This document shows, piece after piece, positions 44,014-54,900 of a stretch of 64,000 bases of DNA. Every line of letters starts with the position of its first letter. Within the stretch, counting starts at the first letter, position 1. Source of the DNA: Micromonosporaceae bacterium (GTDB lineage Bacteria > Actinomycetota > Actinomycetes > Mycobacteriales > Micromonosporaceae). The notes under the pieces were generated by a model. That model made no database searches. It had not been told where the DNA came from and saw only the letters and a list, made by a program, of their open reading frames with translations. The stretch is taken from positions 31,552-95,551 of the forward strand of contig WHTQ01000007.1 of assembly GCA_009377645.1 (NCBI GenBank). Direction: 5' to 3'. A program made the position numbers and the translations under genes.

Positions 44014-46701
44014 TCATGGCAGGGCGTCCCGGACCGCGGCGAGCAACCGGGGGGCCTCCTCGGCCGGCACCCCGCCGCCCTGGGCCAGCTCGGGGCTGCC
44101 GCCGCCGCGCCCAGACAGGGCACCCTTGACCAGGTCCCCGGCGGACAGCCCCCGCTCCCGGGCCGCGGCGTTCACCGCCACCACCAGCGACGCCTTGCCG
44201 CCCGCCTCAGCCGTGACCGCGACCACGCCCGGGCGGGCCGGGTCGAGCCGGCCGCGGACCTCCTGGGCGAGGGTACGCAGGTCGGTGCTGACGGTGCCGG
44301 CAGGCAGCCCGGTGCCGACGAACCCGACCCCGCGCACGTCCACCGCCCCGGCGGCCAGCCCGGCGGCGTTGCCGAGCACCAGCTGGGCGCGCAGCTGCTC
44401 CAGCTCCTTCTCGGCGTCGCGCAGCGCCGCCACCGTCTGCTCCACCCGGTCGGCGACCTGGTCGGCCGGCACCCGGAACAGCTCCGCCAGCCGGGACACC
44501 AGCACGTGCTCGCGAGCCAGGTAGCCGAACGCGTCCAGCCCGACCAGCGCCTCCACCCGGCGCACGCCGGAGCCGATCGACGCCTCGTGCAGCACCTTCA
44601 CCAGCCCGAGCTGGCTGGACCGGGCCGCGTGGGTGCCGCCGCACAGCTCCCGCGCGTAGTCGCCGACCTCCACCACCCGCACCCGGTCGCCGTACTTCTC
44701 CCCGAACAGCGCGATCGCGCCCAGCTGCAGCGCCTGCTGCTGGGAGGTGACGAACGCCCGCACCTCCAGGTCGCGCAGCAGCACCTCGTTGATCTGTTGC
44801 TCCACATCCCGTAGTACGGATGGCGGCACGGCTCCGGGCGTGTGGAAGTCGAACCGAAGTCGGCCCGGCGCGTTCAGCGAGCCCGCCTGGGTGGCCGCCT
44901 CCCCGAGGAAGTTGCGCATGGTCTGGTGTACGAGGTGGGTAGCGGTGTGCGCCCGGGACACCGACCGGCGCCGGTTCACGTCGATCTCCGCGTACCCGGT
45001 CTCGCCGGTCCGCACCTGGCCGCGCCGCACCGTCGCCCGGTGCACGATCAGGCCGGGCACCGGCGACTGCACGTCCAGCACCTCCAGCTCACCGCCGCCG
45101 ACCGTGACGATGCCCAGGTCCGGCTGCTGGCCGCCGCCCTCCGCGTAGAACGGGGTGGCGTCCAGCACCAGGTCCACCACCGCCCCCTCGCCGGCGGCCG
45201 CCTGCCCGACCCCGTCCGGCGACAGCAGCGCCCGCACCCGGGACTCCCGCGCCACCTCGGTGTAGCCGGTGAACTCCACCTCGCCGCCGTCGGCCAGCAC
45301 GCCGCGGTAGACCGACAGGTCCACGTGACCGGTCTTGCGGGTCTGGGCGTCCGCCTTCGCCCGGCTGCGCTGGTCGGCCATCAGCCGCCGGAAGCCCTCC
45401 TCGTCGACCGCCAGCCCCTGCTCGGCCGCGATCTCCAGGGTCAGGTCGATCGGGAAGCCGTACGTGTCGTGCAGCTGGAACGCCCGGTCCCCTGCCAGCC
45501 GGGCGCCACCGGCCGCCTTGGTCTGCGCGATCGCCGTGTCCAGGATGGTGGTGCCGGCGCGCAGGGTGGACAGGAACGCCTCCTCCTCCCCGTACGCGTA
45601 CTGGGCGATCCGGCCGAAGTCGGTGGTCAGCTCCGGGTAGGACGGAGACATGCAGTCCCGCGCCACCGGCAGCAGCTCCGGCAGCACCGGTCCTTCACTC
45701 CAGCCGAGCAGCCGGATCGCCCGGACCGCCCGGCGCACGATCCGCCGCAGCACGTAGCCCCGGCCCTCGTTGGCCGGGATCACCCCGTCCCCGATCAGCA
45801 TCAGCGAGGTCCGGACGTGGTCGGCAACCACCCGCAGCCGTACGTCCTCCGGCGGGGACTGGCTCGCCACGTGCCCGTGCCCGGCACCGGCGCCGTAGCT
45901 CACCCCGGTCAGCGCGACCGCCCGGTCCAGGATCGGGCGCACCTCGTCGATCTCGTACAGGTTGTCCACGCCCTGCAGCAGCGCCGCCACCCGTTCCAGG
46001 CCCATCCCGGTGTCGATGTTCTTCGCCGGCAGCTCACCGAGGATCGGGTAGTCCTCCTTGTCCGTGCCCGGTCCCCGCTCGTACTGCATGAAGACCAGGT
46101 TCCAGATCTCCAGGTACCGGTCCTCGTCGACCGCCGGGCCGCCGGCCTGGCCGTACTCCGCCCCCCGGTCGACGTAGATCTCCGAGTTCGGGCCGCACGG
46201 GCCGGGGATGCCCATCGACCAGTAGTTGTCGGCCATACCGCGGCGCACGATCCGCTCGGTCGGGACCCCGGCGATGGTCCGCCACAGCTCGGCCGTCTCG
46301 TCGTCGTCCAGGTAGACGGTCACCCAGATCCGGTCCGGGTCCAGCCCGAACCCGCCCGCGTCGACCGGCTTTGTGATCAGGTCCCAGGCCCGAGTGATCG
46401 CCCCATCCTTGAAGTAGTCACCGAACGAGAAGTTCCCGTTCATCTGGAAGAACGTGCCGTGCCGGCTGGTCTTGCCCACCTCGTCGATGTCCGGAGTCCG
46501 CAGGCACTTCTGGACACTCGCCGCCCGCTGGTACGGGGGGGTGCGCTGGCCGAGGAGGTACGGCACGAACTGGACCATGCCGGCGTTGACGAACAGCAGG
46601 TTCGGATCGTCGACGGCCGGCAGCGGAGCGCTCGGCACCACGGTGTGCCCGTCCGCCTCGAAGTAGGCCAGGAACCGTCGCTTGATCTCCGCTGTCCTCA
46701 T
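44014..46701 (-). CDS. alaS: Alanyl-tRNA synthetase
   Basis: 895 residues, full length. Class II core with [20 protein letters not shown] (motif 2 region, about 80-100) and [13 protein letters not shown] (motif 3). The editing domain has [11 protein letters not shown] and CGGTHAARS (zinc ligands), and the C-terminal DHHA1-like region follows. Its ATG overlaps the stop of the upstream DUF6167 gene. Confidence 0.98.
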   Translation of the reverse strand: MRTAEIKRRFLAYFEADGHTVVPSAPLPAVDDPNLLFVNAGMVQFVPYLLGQRTPPYQRAASVQKCLRTPDIDEVGKTSRHGTFFQMNGNFSFGDYFKDGAITRAWDLITKPVDAGGFGLDPDRIWVTVYLDDDETAELWRTIAGVPTERIVRRGMADNYWSMGIPGPCGPNSEIYVDRGAEYGQAGGPAVDEDRYLEIWNLVFMQYERGPGTDKEDYPILGELPAKNIDTGMGLERVAALLQGVDNLYEIDEVRPILDRAVALTGVSYGAGAGHGHVASQSPPEDVRLRVVADHVRTSLMLIGDGVIPANEGRGYVLRRIVRRAVRAIRLLGWSEGPVLPELLPVARDCMSPSYPELTTDFGRIAQYAYGEEEAFLSTLRAGTTILDTAIAQTKAAGGARLAGDRAFQLHDTYGFPIDLTLEIAAEQGLAVDEEGFRRLMADQRSRAKADAQTRKTGHVDLSVYRGVLADGGEVEFTGYTEVARESRVRALLSPDGVGQAAAGEGAVVDLVLDATPFYAEGGGQQPDLGIVTVGGGELEVLDVQSPVPGLIVHRATVRRGQVRTGETGYAEIDVNRRRSVSRAHTATHLVHQTMRNFLGEAATQAGSLNAPGRLRFDFHTPGAVPPSVLRDVEQQINEVLLRDLEVRAFVTSQQQALQLGAIALFGEKYGDRVRVVEVGDYARELCGGTHAARSSQLGLVKVLHEASIGSGVRRVEALVGLDAFGYLAREHVLVSRLAELFRVPADQVADRVEQTVAALRDAEKELEQLRAQLVLGNAAGLAAGAVDVRGVGFVGTGLPAGTVSTDLRTLAQEVRGRLDPARPGVVAVTAEAGGKASLVVAVNAAARERGLSAGDLVKGALSGRGGGSPELAQGGGVPAEEAPRLLAAVRDALP

Positions 46702-47009
46702 CTGGTGGAGCCCTCCGGTGGTGGCTGGGGAGTGGGCACTGCGCCGAAGTCCCCGGTGACGTCATCGTCATCGAGATCGTCGATGGCCACCCCGTCGGTG
46801 AACGAGGCCCGCAGCTCCTGCTCCCGCTCGTGCATCCCGTCCCGCGCATCATCGAGGAACCCGCGCACCGAGTCGACCAGGTTTCGCCCGGACTCGGTGG
46901 CGGCGGCGGCCATCCCACGTGGGGTGTAGGACTGCGCCTTCTTCGACACCGCCCGCACGACCAGGGCGCCGATCGCCAGCCCGGCACCCAGCCACAGTAA
47001 CCGTTTCAT
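46698..47009 (-). CDS. DUF6167-type small membrane protein
   Basis: 103 residues from ATG 47009 with AAGGAACGGG upstream. One N-terminal helix ([20 protein letters not shown]) then a helical charged segment and an acidic, Pro-rich tail ([14 protein letters not shown]). It matches the small protein conserved between alaS and the DUF948 gene in actinobacteria; the role is unknown. Overlaps alaS by 4 bp. Confidence 0.8.
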   Translation of the reverse strand: MKRLLWLGAGLAIGALVVRAVSKKAQSYTPRGMAAAATESGRNLVDSVRGFLDDARDGMHEREQELRASFTDGVAIDDLDDDDVTGDFGAVPTPQPPPEGSTR

Positions 47010-47043
47010 TTCCCGTTCCTTCCGCCGAAGTGCCGGGCGGTGC

Positions 47044-47517
47044 TCAGTCGGCCGCCCGGCGACGTTCCGCGCGGCGTTCCTTGCGCCGCTCCCGCACCAC
47101 CGCACGGACCTCCCGCTCCTCGTCCATCCGGGCCCGCCGGGCGGCCGCCCGGCGCACGCCGTAGCCGGCCGCGGCGACCTTCACCAGCGGGTTGGCCGCG
47201 ACCGAGGTGACCACGTTGGCCAGGTTGGCCACGTTGGCGGTCACGTGCTGGGCGTGCCCGGTGATCGTGTCCACCTTCTGCAGCTGCAGGTTGACCCCGT
47301 CCAGCGTGGTCTGTACCTGCCCGAGCGCGGTGTTCACGTTGCCCATGGTCAGATCCGCCTTGCCGAGGATCGGGGCGGTGCGGTCGTTGAGGTCGTTGAG
47401 CGCCCGGGTGGCGGCGTCGACGGTGTGCCGCAGCCGCAGCAGTGGCACCGCCAGCACCAGCACGAGCATGGCGAACGCTCCGGCCGCGATCAGTGCGGCG
47501 ATCTCCCCACCGTTCAC
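47044..47517 (-). CDS. DUF948-family membrane protein
   Basis: 157 residues from GTG 47517 with GAGGAGG six bases upstream. One N-terminal helix (IAALIAAGAFAMLVLVLAVP) then a long helical segment (LTMGNVNTALGQVQTTLDGV, NLQLQKVDTITGHAQHVTAN) resembling methyl-accepting/DUF948 coiled coils, and a very basic C-terminus (VRERRKERRAERRR). Conserved next to alaS in actinobacteria. Confidence 0.82.
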   Translation of the reverse strand: MNGGEIAALIAAGAFAMLVLVLAVPLLRLRHTVDAATRALNDLNDRTAPILGKADLTMGNVNTALGQVQTTLDGVNLQLQKVDTITGHAQHVTANVANLANVVTSVAANPLVKVAAAGYGVRRAAARRARMDEEREVRAVVRERRKERRAERRRAAD

Positions 47518-47660
47518 GCTCGTCCTCCTCGCCTCGTCTCGGGCACGTCCCCCGCCCCGAAATGCCTGCAACGTGCCGACCCTACCGGTTGCGGCGGTCG
47601 GTGGCGCCGTCCCGGTGCGGGTGTCGGCCCAGGCGGCTGGCCCGCACCGGCGGCGGGCGG

Positions 47661-50177
47661 TCAGTCCGCGTCCGGGTCGGGCGAGGGGGGGCCGGTCGGC
47701 GGGGTTCCGGTCGGCTCGGGCGGGTTCTCGGCCGGGCCGGGGCCGCTGCCGGGACCGGACAGGCCCCGCTCGTCGGCAACCCGGTTCTGCATCTTGATCT
47801 GCACTACGGAGCCGGTGCACTCGTCGGCTCCCTCCCCGCCCGGGGGCTCGCTGGCGGGCGCCTCCGACCCTTCCGCTTCCGCTTCCTCCTCGGCCTCCGG
47901 GTCCGGCCGCAGGTTCAACGGGTCGTAGGCGCAGTCCGGCTGGCGCACCCACAGGTCGAGTGTGTACTCGTCCCGGGTCCAGCAGCTGTAGTCGCCGTCC
48001 ACCGCCACCTGCGGGCAGCCCTCCACCTCCCAGCGCAGCCAGCCGGCCTCCCGCAAGGCGGACTGGTAGACCTCGGTGGTCTGGCCGGTCTCCTCCTCCG
48101 ACACCAGCGTGCGCTCCCGGAACCGGCAGTCGATGAAGCACCACCGGCTACCGCTGATGATCCGATCCTGCGGCGTCTGGGCGGCCCAGCTCGGCACCCG
48201 CAGCCGGTCCAGTGAGTTGAGCACCGGGTCGCGGGTGGCGAACAGGACTCCGAAGTAGAGCAGCGGCGCTCCGAGCACCAGCAGCACGACCGTCGCCATC
48301 GCGGTGGCCCGCAGCCGCCGCTGCTCCTGCAGCTGGCGCCGCAGCTCCGACCGGGCGCCCCGGAGCCGGTCCACTCCACCGACCAGGCGCCGGTCCGGCG
48401 CCCGGGCAACCGGTGGCCCGGCGGGTTGCCGGATCGTCGGTTGCACGGCGGTCACCGGGATCTCACCGGTCGGCTGCGGCCCGGTCGGTGGCCCGATCGG
48501 CGGCCGGGTCGGCGGCCCGGTCGGCGGTCGCCGCCCGGCGGCGGCCGGCCCGACCGGCGGCCGGTCGGCCACCTGCCCGGCCGGGGCCGACTCTCTGGCC
48601 GGTCCACCGGCCGGCGGTGGGCGTCCGGGCGGCGGCCGGTCCCGCACCCGCCCTCGCCCGCCGGGCGGGGCGGCCGGTCGCTCGGCTGGACCTGCCCCCG
48701 TGCGGTCGCCGACCGAGCCGCCCGTCCCGCCGCGGTCGCCGACCGGGCCGCCAGGCGACGTGCCCGGGTCACCACCGCGCGTCGACCCGTACCGGGGGCC
48801 GCCGGGGCGGCCACGACCGGCCGGTGGCGCGCCGGCCGCCCGGGCCCCATCCGCAGGTGCATCCGGGGTGGTGGGCTGGCGCCGACCGGTTGCGGACCGG
48901 CCCGGCGGACCGTTGACCGCTCCCGGCAACCCAGATGGCGCGGCTGGCCGGGGAACGCTCGCGGCGCCGGCCCCCCCGCTGACCGGCCGGGACGGGTCGT
49001 CCGGCCGGCGGGTCATCCCCTGGTCGGCCGCGGGCGGGCCACTGTGGTGGCGGGGCGGTGGCGGGACCGCGGCTGGCCGCGGGTCGGTCGTGGGTGGCCG
49101 GCCCGTTGACCGGCCGGCTGGGGCGGGTGCCCCCGGGGCCGCCGGCCCGGACGGTGACTGCTCGGATGCCGGCGAGCCGGTCCGCCCGAACCGGTTCCGG
49201 GCCCACCCGCGCCGATGTTCAGACCGCCGATCCGGCGGGTCCGGGTTGTCTGGCGGAGACGCCGCGGGGCTGGTCATGCCCGCCGGGCCGGGCCGGGCGG
49301 CAGAGGGCTCGGCCCGGTAGCGCGCCGCCTCCGGTGGCCGCCCGGCGGCGGGCGGCCCGGCAGGCGGGTCGTCGGGTGCGGCGTGCCGCGCCCGAGGCGG
49401 TGGCTCGGCCGGGGCGAACCGTGGCGACCCGCCCGGGGTGGACCGGCCCGGGGTGGACCGGCCCGGCTCCTCCGGAGCCGTCCGGGGCGGCACGGCTGGC
49501 GCGGGCGGCGGCGGCCCGGCGAGCCCCTGGCGGCCCACCGGCGAACCCGGCGGAGCTCCCCTACCGGCTGGGGAGCCCGGCGGCGGAACTCTCCTGCCCA
49601 CCGGCGGTTCGGCCGGGGGCGGACGACCGGCAGGAGATCGCGGCGGCAGCGAGGGGTCCGGTGCCCGCCGGCCGCCCGGTGGCGAGGCAGGGCGTGCCGG
49701 CGCCGGTGCCTCACCCGGTGCCGCCCCGCGAGCCGGCTCCCGCACCGGAGGTCGCTCGGCCGGCCCAGCCGGCGACCGCGACGGCGGCTCAGCCGGTGCC
49801 CGTACCGGCCGCCTCGGCGGCTCGGCCGGTGCCCTGGCCGGCGGCCGGCGCTCCTGGCGCGACCTGGCCGGCGGCGGTCCCGGCGGCTCGGCCGGTCCCG
49901 GCCGGCCGCGGCCGGCCGGCTCGCCGGCACCCTGGTCGGGTGGTCCCGACGGATGCCGGGGTCCCGTCCCGCGGCCGGCCAACGGCCGGGAACCGGCCGG
50001 ACCAGCCACCTTCCCCGGGCCGATCTCGGTGCGCTCTTCCTTGGCGTTGCGCAGTTCCGCGAGCCAGCCGAACTCGTCGTCCCCGCCACCGGTGTCCCGT
50101 TCGTCCCGATCGCCGCGCCCCCACCGACGCCGTTTGCTTCCGGATGGATCGTCGTCGTGCCGGTCGCGCGCCGTCAA
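47661..50177 (-). CDS. 838-residue disordered membrane protein with Cys-rich C-terminal domain
   Basis: Start is a rare TTG (50177) overlapping the rarA stop (TTGA) with AAGGAG upstream. Residues 1-50 include a likely conserved [20 protein letters not shown]. Residues 55-600 are almost only Pro, Gly, Arg, Ala and Ser (RPAGPAE-like runs) and should be disordered. One helix ([20 protein letters not shown], about 627-647) is followed by about 190 residues with six Cys (WCFIDC, GC, SC, DC, EC), probably three disulfides outside the cell, then an acidic/Pro tail. I recognise no domain. The codon pattern of the low-complexity part is consistent with its frame, but both other strands are also open, so the exact N-terminus needs proteomics. 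Confidence 0.7.
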   Translation of the reverse strand: MTARDRHDDDPSGSKRRRWGRGDRDERDTGGGDDEFGWLAELRNAKEERTEIGPGKVAGPAGSRPLAGRGTGPRHPSGPPDQGAGEPAGRGRPGPAEPPGPPPARSRQERRPPARAPAEPPRRPVRAPAEPPSRSPAGPAERPPVREPARGAAPGEAPAPARPASPPGGRRAPDPSLPPRSPAGRPPPAEPPVGRRVPPPGSPAGRGAPPGSPVGRQGLAGPPPPAPAVPPRTAPEEPGRSTPGRSTPGGSPRFAPAEPPPRARHAAPDDPPAGPPAAGRPPEAARYRAEPSAARPGPAGMTSPAASPPDNPDPPDRRSEHRRGWARNRFGRTGSPASEQSPSGPAAPGAPAPAGRSTGRPPTTDPRPAAVPPPPRHHSGPPAADQGMTRRPDDPSRPVSGGAGAASVPRPAAPSGLPGAVNGPPGRSATGRRQPTTPDAPADGARAAGAPPAGRGRPGGPRYGSTRGGDPGTSPGGPVGDRGGTGGSVGDRTGAGPAERPAAPPGGRGRVRDRPPPGRPPPAGGPARESAPAGQVADRPPVGPAAAGRRPPTGPPTRPPIGPPTGPQPTGEIPVTAVQPTIRQPAGPPVARAPDRRLVGGVDRLRGARSELRRQLQEQRRLRATAMATVVLLVLGAPLLYFGVLFATRDPVLNSLDRLRVPSWAAQTPQDRIISGSRWCFIDCRFRERTLVSEEETGQTTEVYQSALREAGWLRWEVEGCPQVAVDGDYSCWTRDEYTLDLWVRQPDCAYDPLNLRPDPEAEEEAEAEGSEAPASEPPGGEGADECTGSVVQIKMQNRVADERGLSGPGSGPGPAENPPEPTGTPPTGPPSPDPDAD

Positions 50178-51598
50178 CGAGACTCCTTCCCGGGCCCACG
50201 GAGGGTGCGGCGCAGCTCCGCGACCCGGTCCACCAGCTCGGCCTCGGCACCGTGCCGGGTGGGGCGGTAGTAGTCGGTGCCGACCAGGTCATCCGGCGGA
50301 TACTGGGCCGCGACCACGCCGGCCGGATCGTCGTGGGGGTACCGGTAGCCAGCCCCGTGACCGAGCCCCTTGGCACCCTGGTAGTGCGCGTCGCGCAGGT
50401 GTCTGGGCACTGGCCCGCCCCGGCCGGCCCGGACGTCCTCCATGGCCGCCCCGAGCGCGCCGGTGACCGCGTTCGACTTCGGTGCCGTGGCGAGGTGGAC
50501 CACGGCGTGCGCCAGGTTAAGCTGGACCTCCGGCAGGCCCACGTACTCCACGGCGTGGGCCGCCGCAGTCGCTACGGTCAGAGCGGTCGGGTCGGCGAGG
50601 CCGACATCCTCGCTGGCGAAGATCACCATTCGCCGCGCGATGAACCGGGCATCCTCGCCGGCCACCAGCATCCGGGCCAGGTAATGCAGCGCGGCGTCCA
50701 CGTCCGAGCCGCGCAGGCTCTTGATGAACGCGCTCGTCACGTCGTAGTGGGCATCGCCGTCCCGGTCGTAGCGCACGGCCGCCACGTCCACCGCCAGCTC
50801 CGCGATGGCCAGGTCGATGTCGGTCCGGCCGGCCGCGGTCGCCGAGTTGACCGCCGCCTCCAGCGCCGTCAGCGCCTTCCGGACGTCCCCGCCCGCCAGC
50901 CGTACCAGATGATCCTCCGCCTCCGGATGGAGCTTGGCGGTGCCAGCCAGCCCGCGCTGGTCGGTGAGCGCCCGCCGCACCAGCCGGCGTACGTCGCCGT
51001 CGCCGAGCGGGTGGAGGGTGAGCAGGACGCACCGGGACAGCAACGGCGAGATCACCGAGAAGTACGGGTTCTCGGTGGTGGCGGCGAGCAGCGTGACGGT
51101 CCGGTCCTCGACCGCCGACAGCAGCGAGTCCTGCTGGGTCTTGCTGAACCGGTGCACCTCGTCGATGAACAGCACGACCGGCGGGCCGCCGGCCCGGCGG
51201 TGCCGCCGCCCGGCGTCGATCACCGCCCGGACGTCCTTCACCCCGGCGTTGAGCGCCGACATCGCCACGAAGCCGGTGCCGGGGCCGGGGCCGGCACCGG
51301 CCCGGTCCGGACTGCCGGCGCGCCGGGCGGTGGTGCCCGCCACCAGATGGGCGATGGTGGTCTTGCCGCTGCCCGGCGGGCCCCACAGGATCACCGACTG
51401 CGGGCTGGCGCCCTCCACCAGCTGGCGCAGCGGGGAGCCGGGCGCCAGCAGGTGCTCCTGGCCGACCAGCTCGTCCAGGCTGGCCGGGCGCATCCGCACC
51501 GGCAGCGGGGCGTCGGCACGCACCTCGTCAAAGCCGCCCACGCCCGCTCCGGCCCCGGCCGGCGGGCCGGGCGCCGCGAACAGCGCGTCGGGCTCCAT
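50174..51598 (-). CDS. rarA: Replication-associated recombination protein RarA (MgsA)
   Basis: 474 residues. AAA+ ATPase: Walker [14 protein letters not shown] (about 76-88), Walker [17 protein letters not shown], sensor [13 protein letters not shown], arginine-finger [10 protein letters not shown], then the C-terminal tetramerisation domain ([20 protein letters not shown]). Acts at stalled replication forks. An insertion of about 20 Gly/Pro/Ala-rich residues after Walker A ([17 protein letters not shown]) is unusual. Confidence 0.94.
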   Translation of the reverse strand: MEPDALFAAPGPPAGAGAGVGGFDEVRADAPLPVRMRPASLDELVGQEHLLAPGSPLRQLVEGASPQSVILWGPPGSGKTTIAHLVAGTTARRAGSPDRAGAGPGPGTGFVAMSALNAGVKDVRAVIDAGRRHRRAGGPPVVLFIDEVHRFSKTQQDSLLSAVEDRTVTLLAATTENPYFSVISPLLSRCVLLTLHPLGDGDVRRLVRRALTDQRGLAGTAKLHPEAEDHLVRLAGGDVRKALTALEAAVNSATAAGRTDIDLAIAELAVDVAAVRYDRDGDAHYDVTSAFIKSLRGSDVDAALHYLARMLVAGEDARFIARRMVIFASEDVGLADPTALTVATAAAHAVEYVGLPEVQLNLAHAVVHLATAPKSNAVTGALGAAMEDVRAGRGGPVPRHLRDAHYQGAKGLGHGAGYRYPHDDPAGVVAAQYPPDDLVGTDYYRPTRHGAEAELVDRVAELRRTLRGPGKESR

Positions 51599-51770
51599 CC
51601 GCCAGACGATAACCCGAACTCACCGCCCGCCCAACGCCAGCCTGCGCCGGGTTCGGGAACCAGCCGGCAGGTTTAGGGAATCCTCCCCATGGTGCGCCAC
51701 CGCCCGCGGTGTCAGGCTGTCCGCGAGTAGCCGGCGGCAGCTCGCCCCGGCCGGCGGATGCGAGGTCACG

Positions 51771-54700
51771 ATGCGACGCACTCAGGCTCCCCTCATCATC
51801 GGTGCGCTGCTCCTTCTCCTGCTCGGCGCGCCGGTCGCCGGCGCGGCGGTCGGCGGGCCGGCGGACTGGCGCGGGGAGCCCAGCGCGCTGCGGCACAGCG
51901 CCGGGTTCGCGTGGGAGCGGACCTTCTTCGGCCCGGGTCTGGACGACAACGTCCTGGCCGCCACGGTGTGGGACGACGGTAGTGGCCCGGCGCTGTACGT
52001 CGGCGGGCTGTTCCTGACCGCCGGTGACGAGGTGGTGAACCGGATCGCCCGATGGGACGGCACCGACTGGTCGCCGCTGACCGGCCCGTCCGGCACCGGC
52101 GTGGACGCCCAGGTGCACTCCCTGGCGGTCCACGACGGTGACCTGATCGTCGGCGGGTCGTTCCTGACCGCCGGAGGCGTCCCGGCCAACCGGATCGCCC
52201 GCTGGGACGGCCAGGAATGGTCGCCGCTGGGCTCCGGCATGGACCGCTCCCAGGTGCGCGCGCTCACCACCCACCAGGGCGACCTGTACGCGGCCGGTGC
52301 GTTCACCGAGGCCGGTGGTGTTCCGGCCAACCGGGTCGCCCGGTGGGACGGCCAGCAGTGGTCGCCGCTCGGTCCCGGGGTGGACAGCGGAACCGTCTTC
52401 GCGCTGGCCGAGTTCGGCGGCGACCTGGTCGCCGCCGGCAACTTCCGGCAGGTGGGCGGCGTGGGCATGAACCGGATCGCCCGCTGGGACGGCCAGCAGT
52501 GGTCGCCGCTGGGCAACGGGCTGCTCGGTGGGCTGACCGCCTCGGTCAACGCGCTGGCCCAGCTCGACGGCGAGCTGGTAGCCGCCGGCTCGTTCCCGCA
52601 GGCCGGCGCCGAGGTGATCGTCAACAACGTCGCCCGCTGGGACGGCACGGACTGGTCGCCGCTGGGCACCGGGGTCAGCGGGACCGTGCACGCGCTCGCC
52701 GTCCACCAGGGCGAGCTGTTCGCCGGGGGCGCGTTCACCCAGGCCGGTGGGGTGCCGGTGGACCGGGTGGCGCGCTGGGACGGCACCGGCTGGGCACCGC
52801 TGGCCGGACCGTCCGGCACCGGCGTGGACGGCAACTCGGTCCGGGCGCTGGCCGGGTTCGCCGGTGAGCTGGTGGTGGCGGGCGCGTTCCAGCAGGCCGG
52901 CGGGCTCCTGGTCAACCGGGTCGCCCGGTGGGACGGCACCGGCTGGGCACCGCTGGCCGGGTCGACCGGCCCCGGCACCGGACTGGCCGGGGAGGTCCAC
53001 GCGCTGGCCGCGTACCAGGGCGACCTGATCGTCGGCGGCGAGTTCCGGCACGCGGGCGGCCTGCGGGTCAACCACCTCGCCCGGTGGGACGGCACCGGCT
53101 GGTCGCCGCTCGGCTCGCCGGCGGCCGGCCCGGTCGGGGTCGACGACGTGGTCTGGTCGCTGGCCGTCCACGACGGTGACCTGATCGTCGGCGGGCAGTT
53201 CACGCACGCCGGGGACGGGCTGGTCGTCAACAACGTGGCCCGCTGGGACGGCACCGGCTGGTCGGCACTGGCCGGCCCGGCCGGCACCGGCGTCAACGCC
53301 TCGGTACGGGCGCTGGCCAGCTTCCAGGGGGCGTTGGTCGCCGGTGGCCAGTTCACCGAGGCCGGTGGCGCGCCGGCGAGCCGGGTCGCCTCCTGGGACG
53401 GTGCCGGCTGGGCACCGCTGGGCGCCGGGGTCGGCGGCATCAGCGCGATCCCGGTCCAGGCGATCGTCGAGTACGAGGGGCTCCTGGTGGTCGCCGGCAC
53501 CTTCCCCGAGGCCGGCGGCCAGCCGATGAGCAACGTCGCCGGGTGGGACGGACAGGCCTGGTCGCCGCTGGCCGGGCCGGCCGGGGCCGGGACCGACAAC
53601 CGGGTGCAGGCGCTGGCCGTGCACGGCGGCGAGCTGGTGGCCGGCGGCGGGTTCACCGAGGCGGGTGGGGTGGCGGCCCGCTGGCTGGCCCGCTGGGACG
53701 GCACCGGCTGGTCGGCGTTCGACGCGGAGCTGGCCGGTGGGTGCTGCTCGCCGTGGGTGCGTTCGCTGCTGTCCACACCGGACGGGCTGGTCGCCGGCGG
53801 CGTGTTCACGGAGGCGGACGGCGGCGTGGTCGTGAACCACATCGCCCGCTGGGACGGCGCCGCCTGGTCGCCGCTGGCTGGACCGGCCGGCACCGGCGTG
53901 GGTGGCGGGATCCGCCCGGACGGCGGGGCGGCCGCCACCTCGGTCTGGGCACTGGCCAGCTGGGCGCCGGACGGCGCCCCGGACGGGGCGGTTGCCGGCG
54001 GCAGCTTCGCCGAGGCCGGTGGTGTCCCCGACTGGGGGTTGGCGCGGTACGCCCCGGTGCGGGTGCCGGCGATCGTCGTGACACCGGGTTCGCTGCCCAT
54101 CGAGCAGGCGCCGGACGAGGTCACCGAACGGCCGGTGACGATCGCCAACGCCGGCGACGGCGCCCTGGACTGGCGGGTCGCGGAGGCGGCGGAGTCGTGC
54201 CAGTCCCCTGCGGACCTGCCCTGGCTCGGGGCGGCCCCGGACGAAGGGCAGACCGCGCCCGGCGCGAGCACCGAGGTCACGGTGACCGTCGACACCACCG
54301 ACGTGGCGCCGGGCGGCTACTCGGCGCGGCTGTGCGTGTCCAGTAACGACCCGTCCACGCCGCTGGTCGAGGTCCCGGTCTCCCTGACGGTCACCGAGCC
54401 GCCGCCCGGCGGATGCGATGCGACGATCACCGGCGTGCACCCCGGGCCGGTGACGGTCACGGACGGGGTGACCTGCCTGGCCGCCGGGGCCCAGGTGCTC
54501 GGCGAGTTCAACGTCCTGGCCGGGGCTGGGCTGGTCGCCACCGCGGCGGTCATCCAGGGTCCGCTGACCGCGATCGGAGCGGCCTCGATCACCGTGACCT
54601 TCAGCCAGGTCACCGGACCGGTGCTGGTCACCAGCGGCAGCGGTCCGATCTCGCTGTTCGGCAGCCAGGTCACCGGATCGGTCAGCCTGGTCGGGAACGT

Positions 54701-54842
54701 CACCGGCGAGACGCCGGCGGCGGTGTCCGGGAACACGATCATCGGCTCGCTGTCCTGCGTCGGCAACCAGCCACCGCCGACCGATCACGGCCTGCCGAAC
54801 ACCGCCACCGGCGGTACGTTCGGCCAGTGCGCCGGCATGTAA
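51771..54842 (+). CDS. Secreted WDG-repeat (propeller-like) surface protein
   Basis: 1023 residues from ATG 51771 with GAGG six bases upstream. Signal peptide 1-25 (PLIIGALLLLLLGAPVAGAA). Residues about 60-765 hold 13 repeats of roughly 45-60 residues, each with ARWDG(T/Q)xWSPL and GGxFxxAGG motifs (for example NRIARWDGTDWSPL; LIVGGSFLTAGGVPANRI), likely one or two beta-propellers. A Hydin/BACON-like Ig domain follows (PIEQAPDEVTERPVTIANAG, about 780-890) and a C-terminal Gly/Ser/Thr-rich region ending LSCVGNQPPPTDHGLPNTAT, similar to the tail domain of other secreted actinobacterial proteins. No LPXTG or membrane anchor. Cell-surface or matrix role is inferred. Confidence 0.85.
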   Translation: MRRTQAPLIIGALLLLLLGAPVAGAAVGGPADWRGEPSALRHSAGFAWERTFFGPGLDDNVLAATVWDDGSGPALYVGGLFLTAGDEVVNRIARWDGTDWSPLTGPSGTGVDAQVHSLAVHDGDLIVGGSFLTAGGVPANRIARWDGQEWSPLGSGMDRSQVRALTTHQGDLYAAGAFTEAGGVPANRVARWDGQQWSPLGPGVDSGTVFALAEFGGDLVAAGNFRQVGGVGMNRIARWDGQQWSPLGNGLLGGLTASVNALAQLDGELVAAGSFPQAGAEVIVNNVARWDGTDWSPLGTGVSGTVHALAVHQGELFAGGAFTQAGGVPVDRVARWDGTGWAPLAGPSGTGVDGNSVRALAGFAGELVVAGAFQQAGGLLVNRVARWDGTGWAPLAGSTGPGTGLAGEVHALAAYQGDLIVGGEFRHAGGLRVNHLARWDGTGWSPLGSPAAGPVGVDDVVWSLAVHDGDLIVGGQFTHAGDGLVVNNVARWDGTGWSALAGPAGTGVNASVRALASFQGALVAGGQFTEAGGAPASRVASWDGAGWAPLGAGVGGISAIPVQAIVEYEGLLVVAGTFPEAGGQPMSNVAGWDGQAWSPLAGPAGAGTDNRVQALAVHGGELVAGGGFTEAGGVAARWLARWDGTGWSAFDAELAGGCCSPWVRSLLSTPDGLVAGGVFTEADGGVVVNHIARWDGAAWSPLAGPAGTGVGGGIRPDGGAAATSVWALASWAPDGAPDGAVAGGSFAEAGGVPDWGLARYAPVRVPAIVVTPGSLPIEQAPDEVTERPVTIANAGDGALDWRVAEAAESCQSPADLPWLGAAPDEGQTAPGASTEVTVTVDTTDVAPGGYSARLCVSSNDPSTPLVEVPVSLTVTEPPPGGCDATITGVHPGPVTVTDGVTCLAAGAQVLGEFNVLAGAGLVATAAVIQGPLTAIGAASITVTFSQVTGPVLVTSGSGPISLFGSQVTGSVSLVGNVTGETPAAVSGNTIIGSLSCVGNQPPPTDHGLPNTATGGTFGQCAGM

Positions 54843-54850
54843 ACGGAAAA

Positions 54851-54888
54851 GCGGCGGCCGTGCGGGGGTGCCCCCGCACGGCCGCCGC
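54851..54888. terminator. Strong bidirectional terminator
   Basis: A perfect 17-bp inverted repeat, GCGGCGGCCGTGCGGGG (54851-54867) and its complement at 54872-54888, with a GTGC loop. It lies 8 bp after the stop of the WDG-repeat gene and 12 bp before the stop of the leftward coiled-coil gene. On the minus strand it is followed by TTTTCCGTTT, the U-rich tract of an intrinsic terminator. Confidence 0.95.
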
Positions 54889-54900
54889 CAGCTACCGCCG

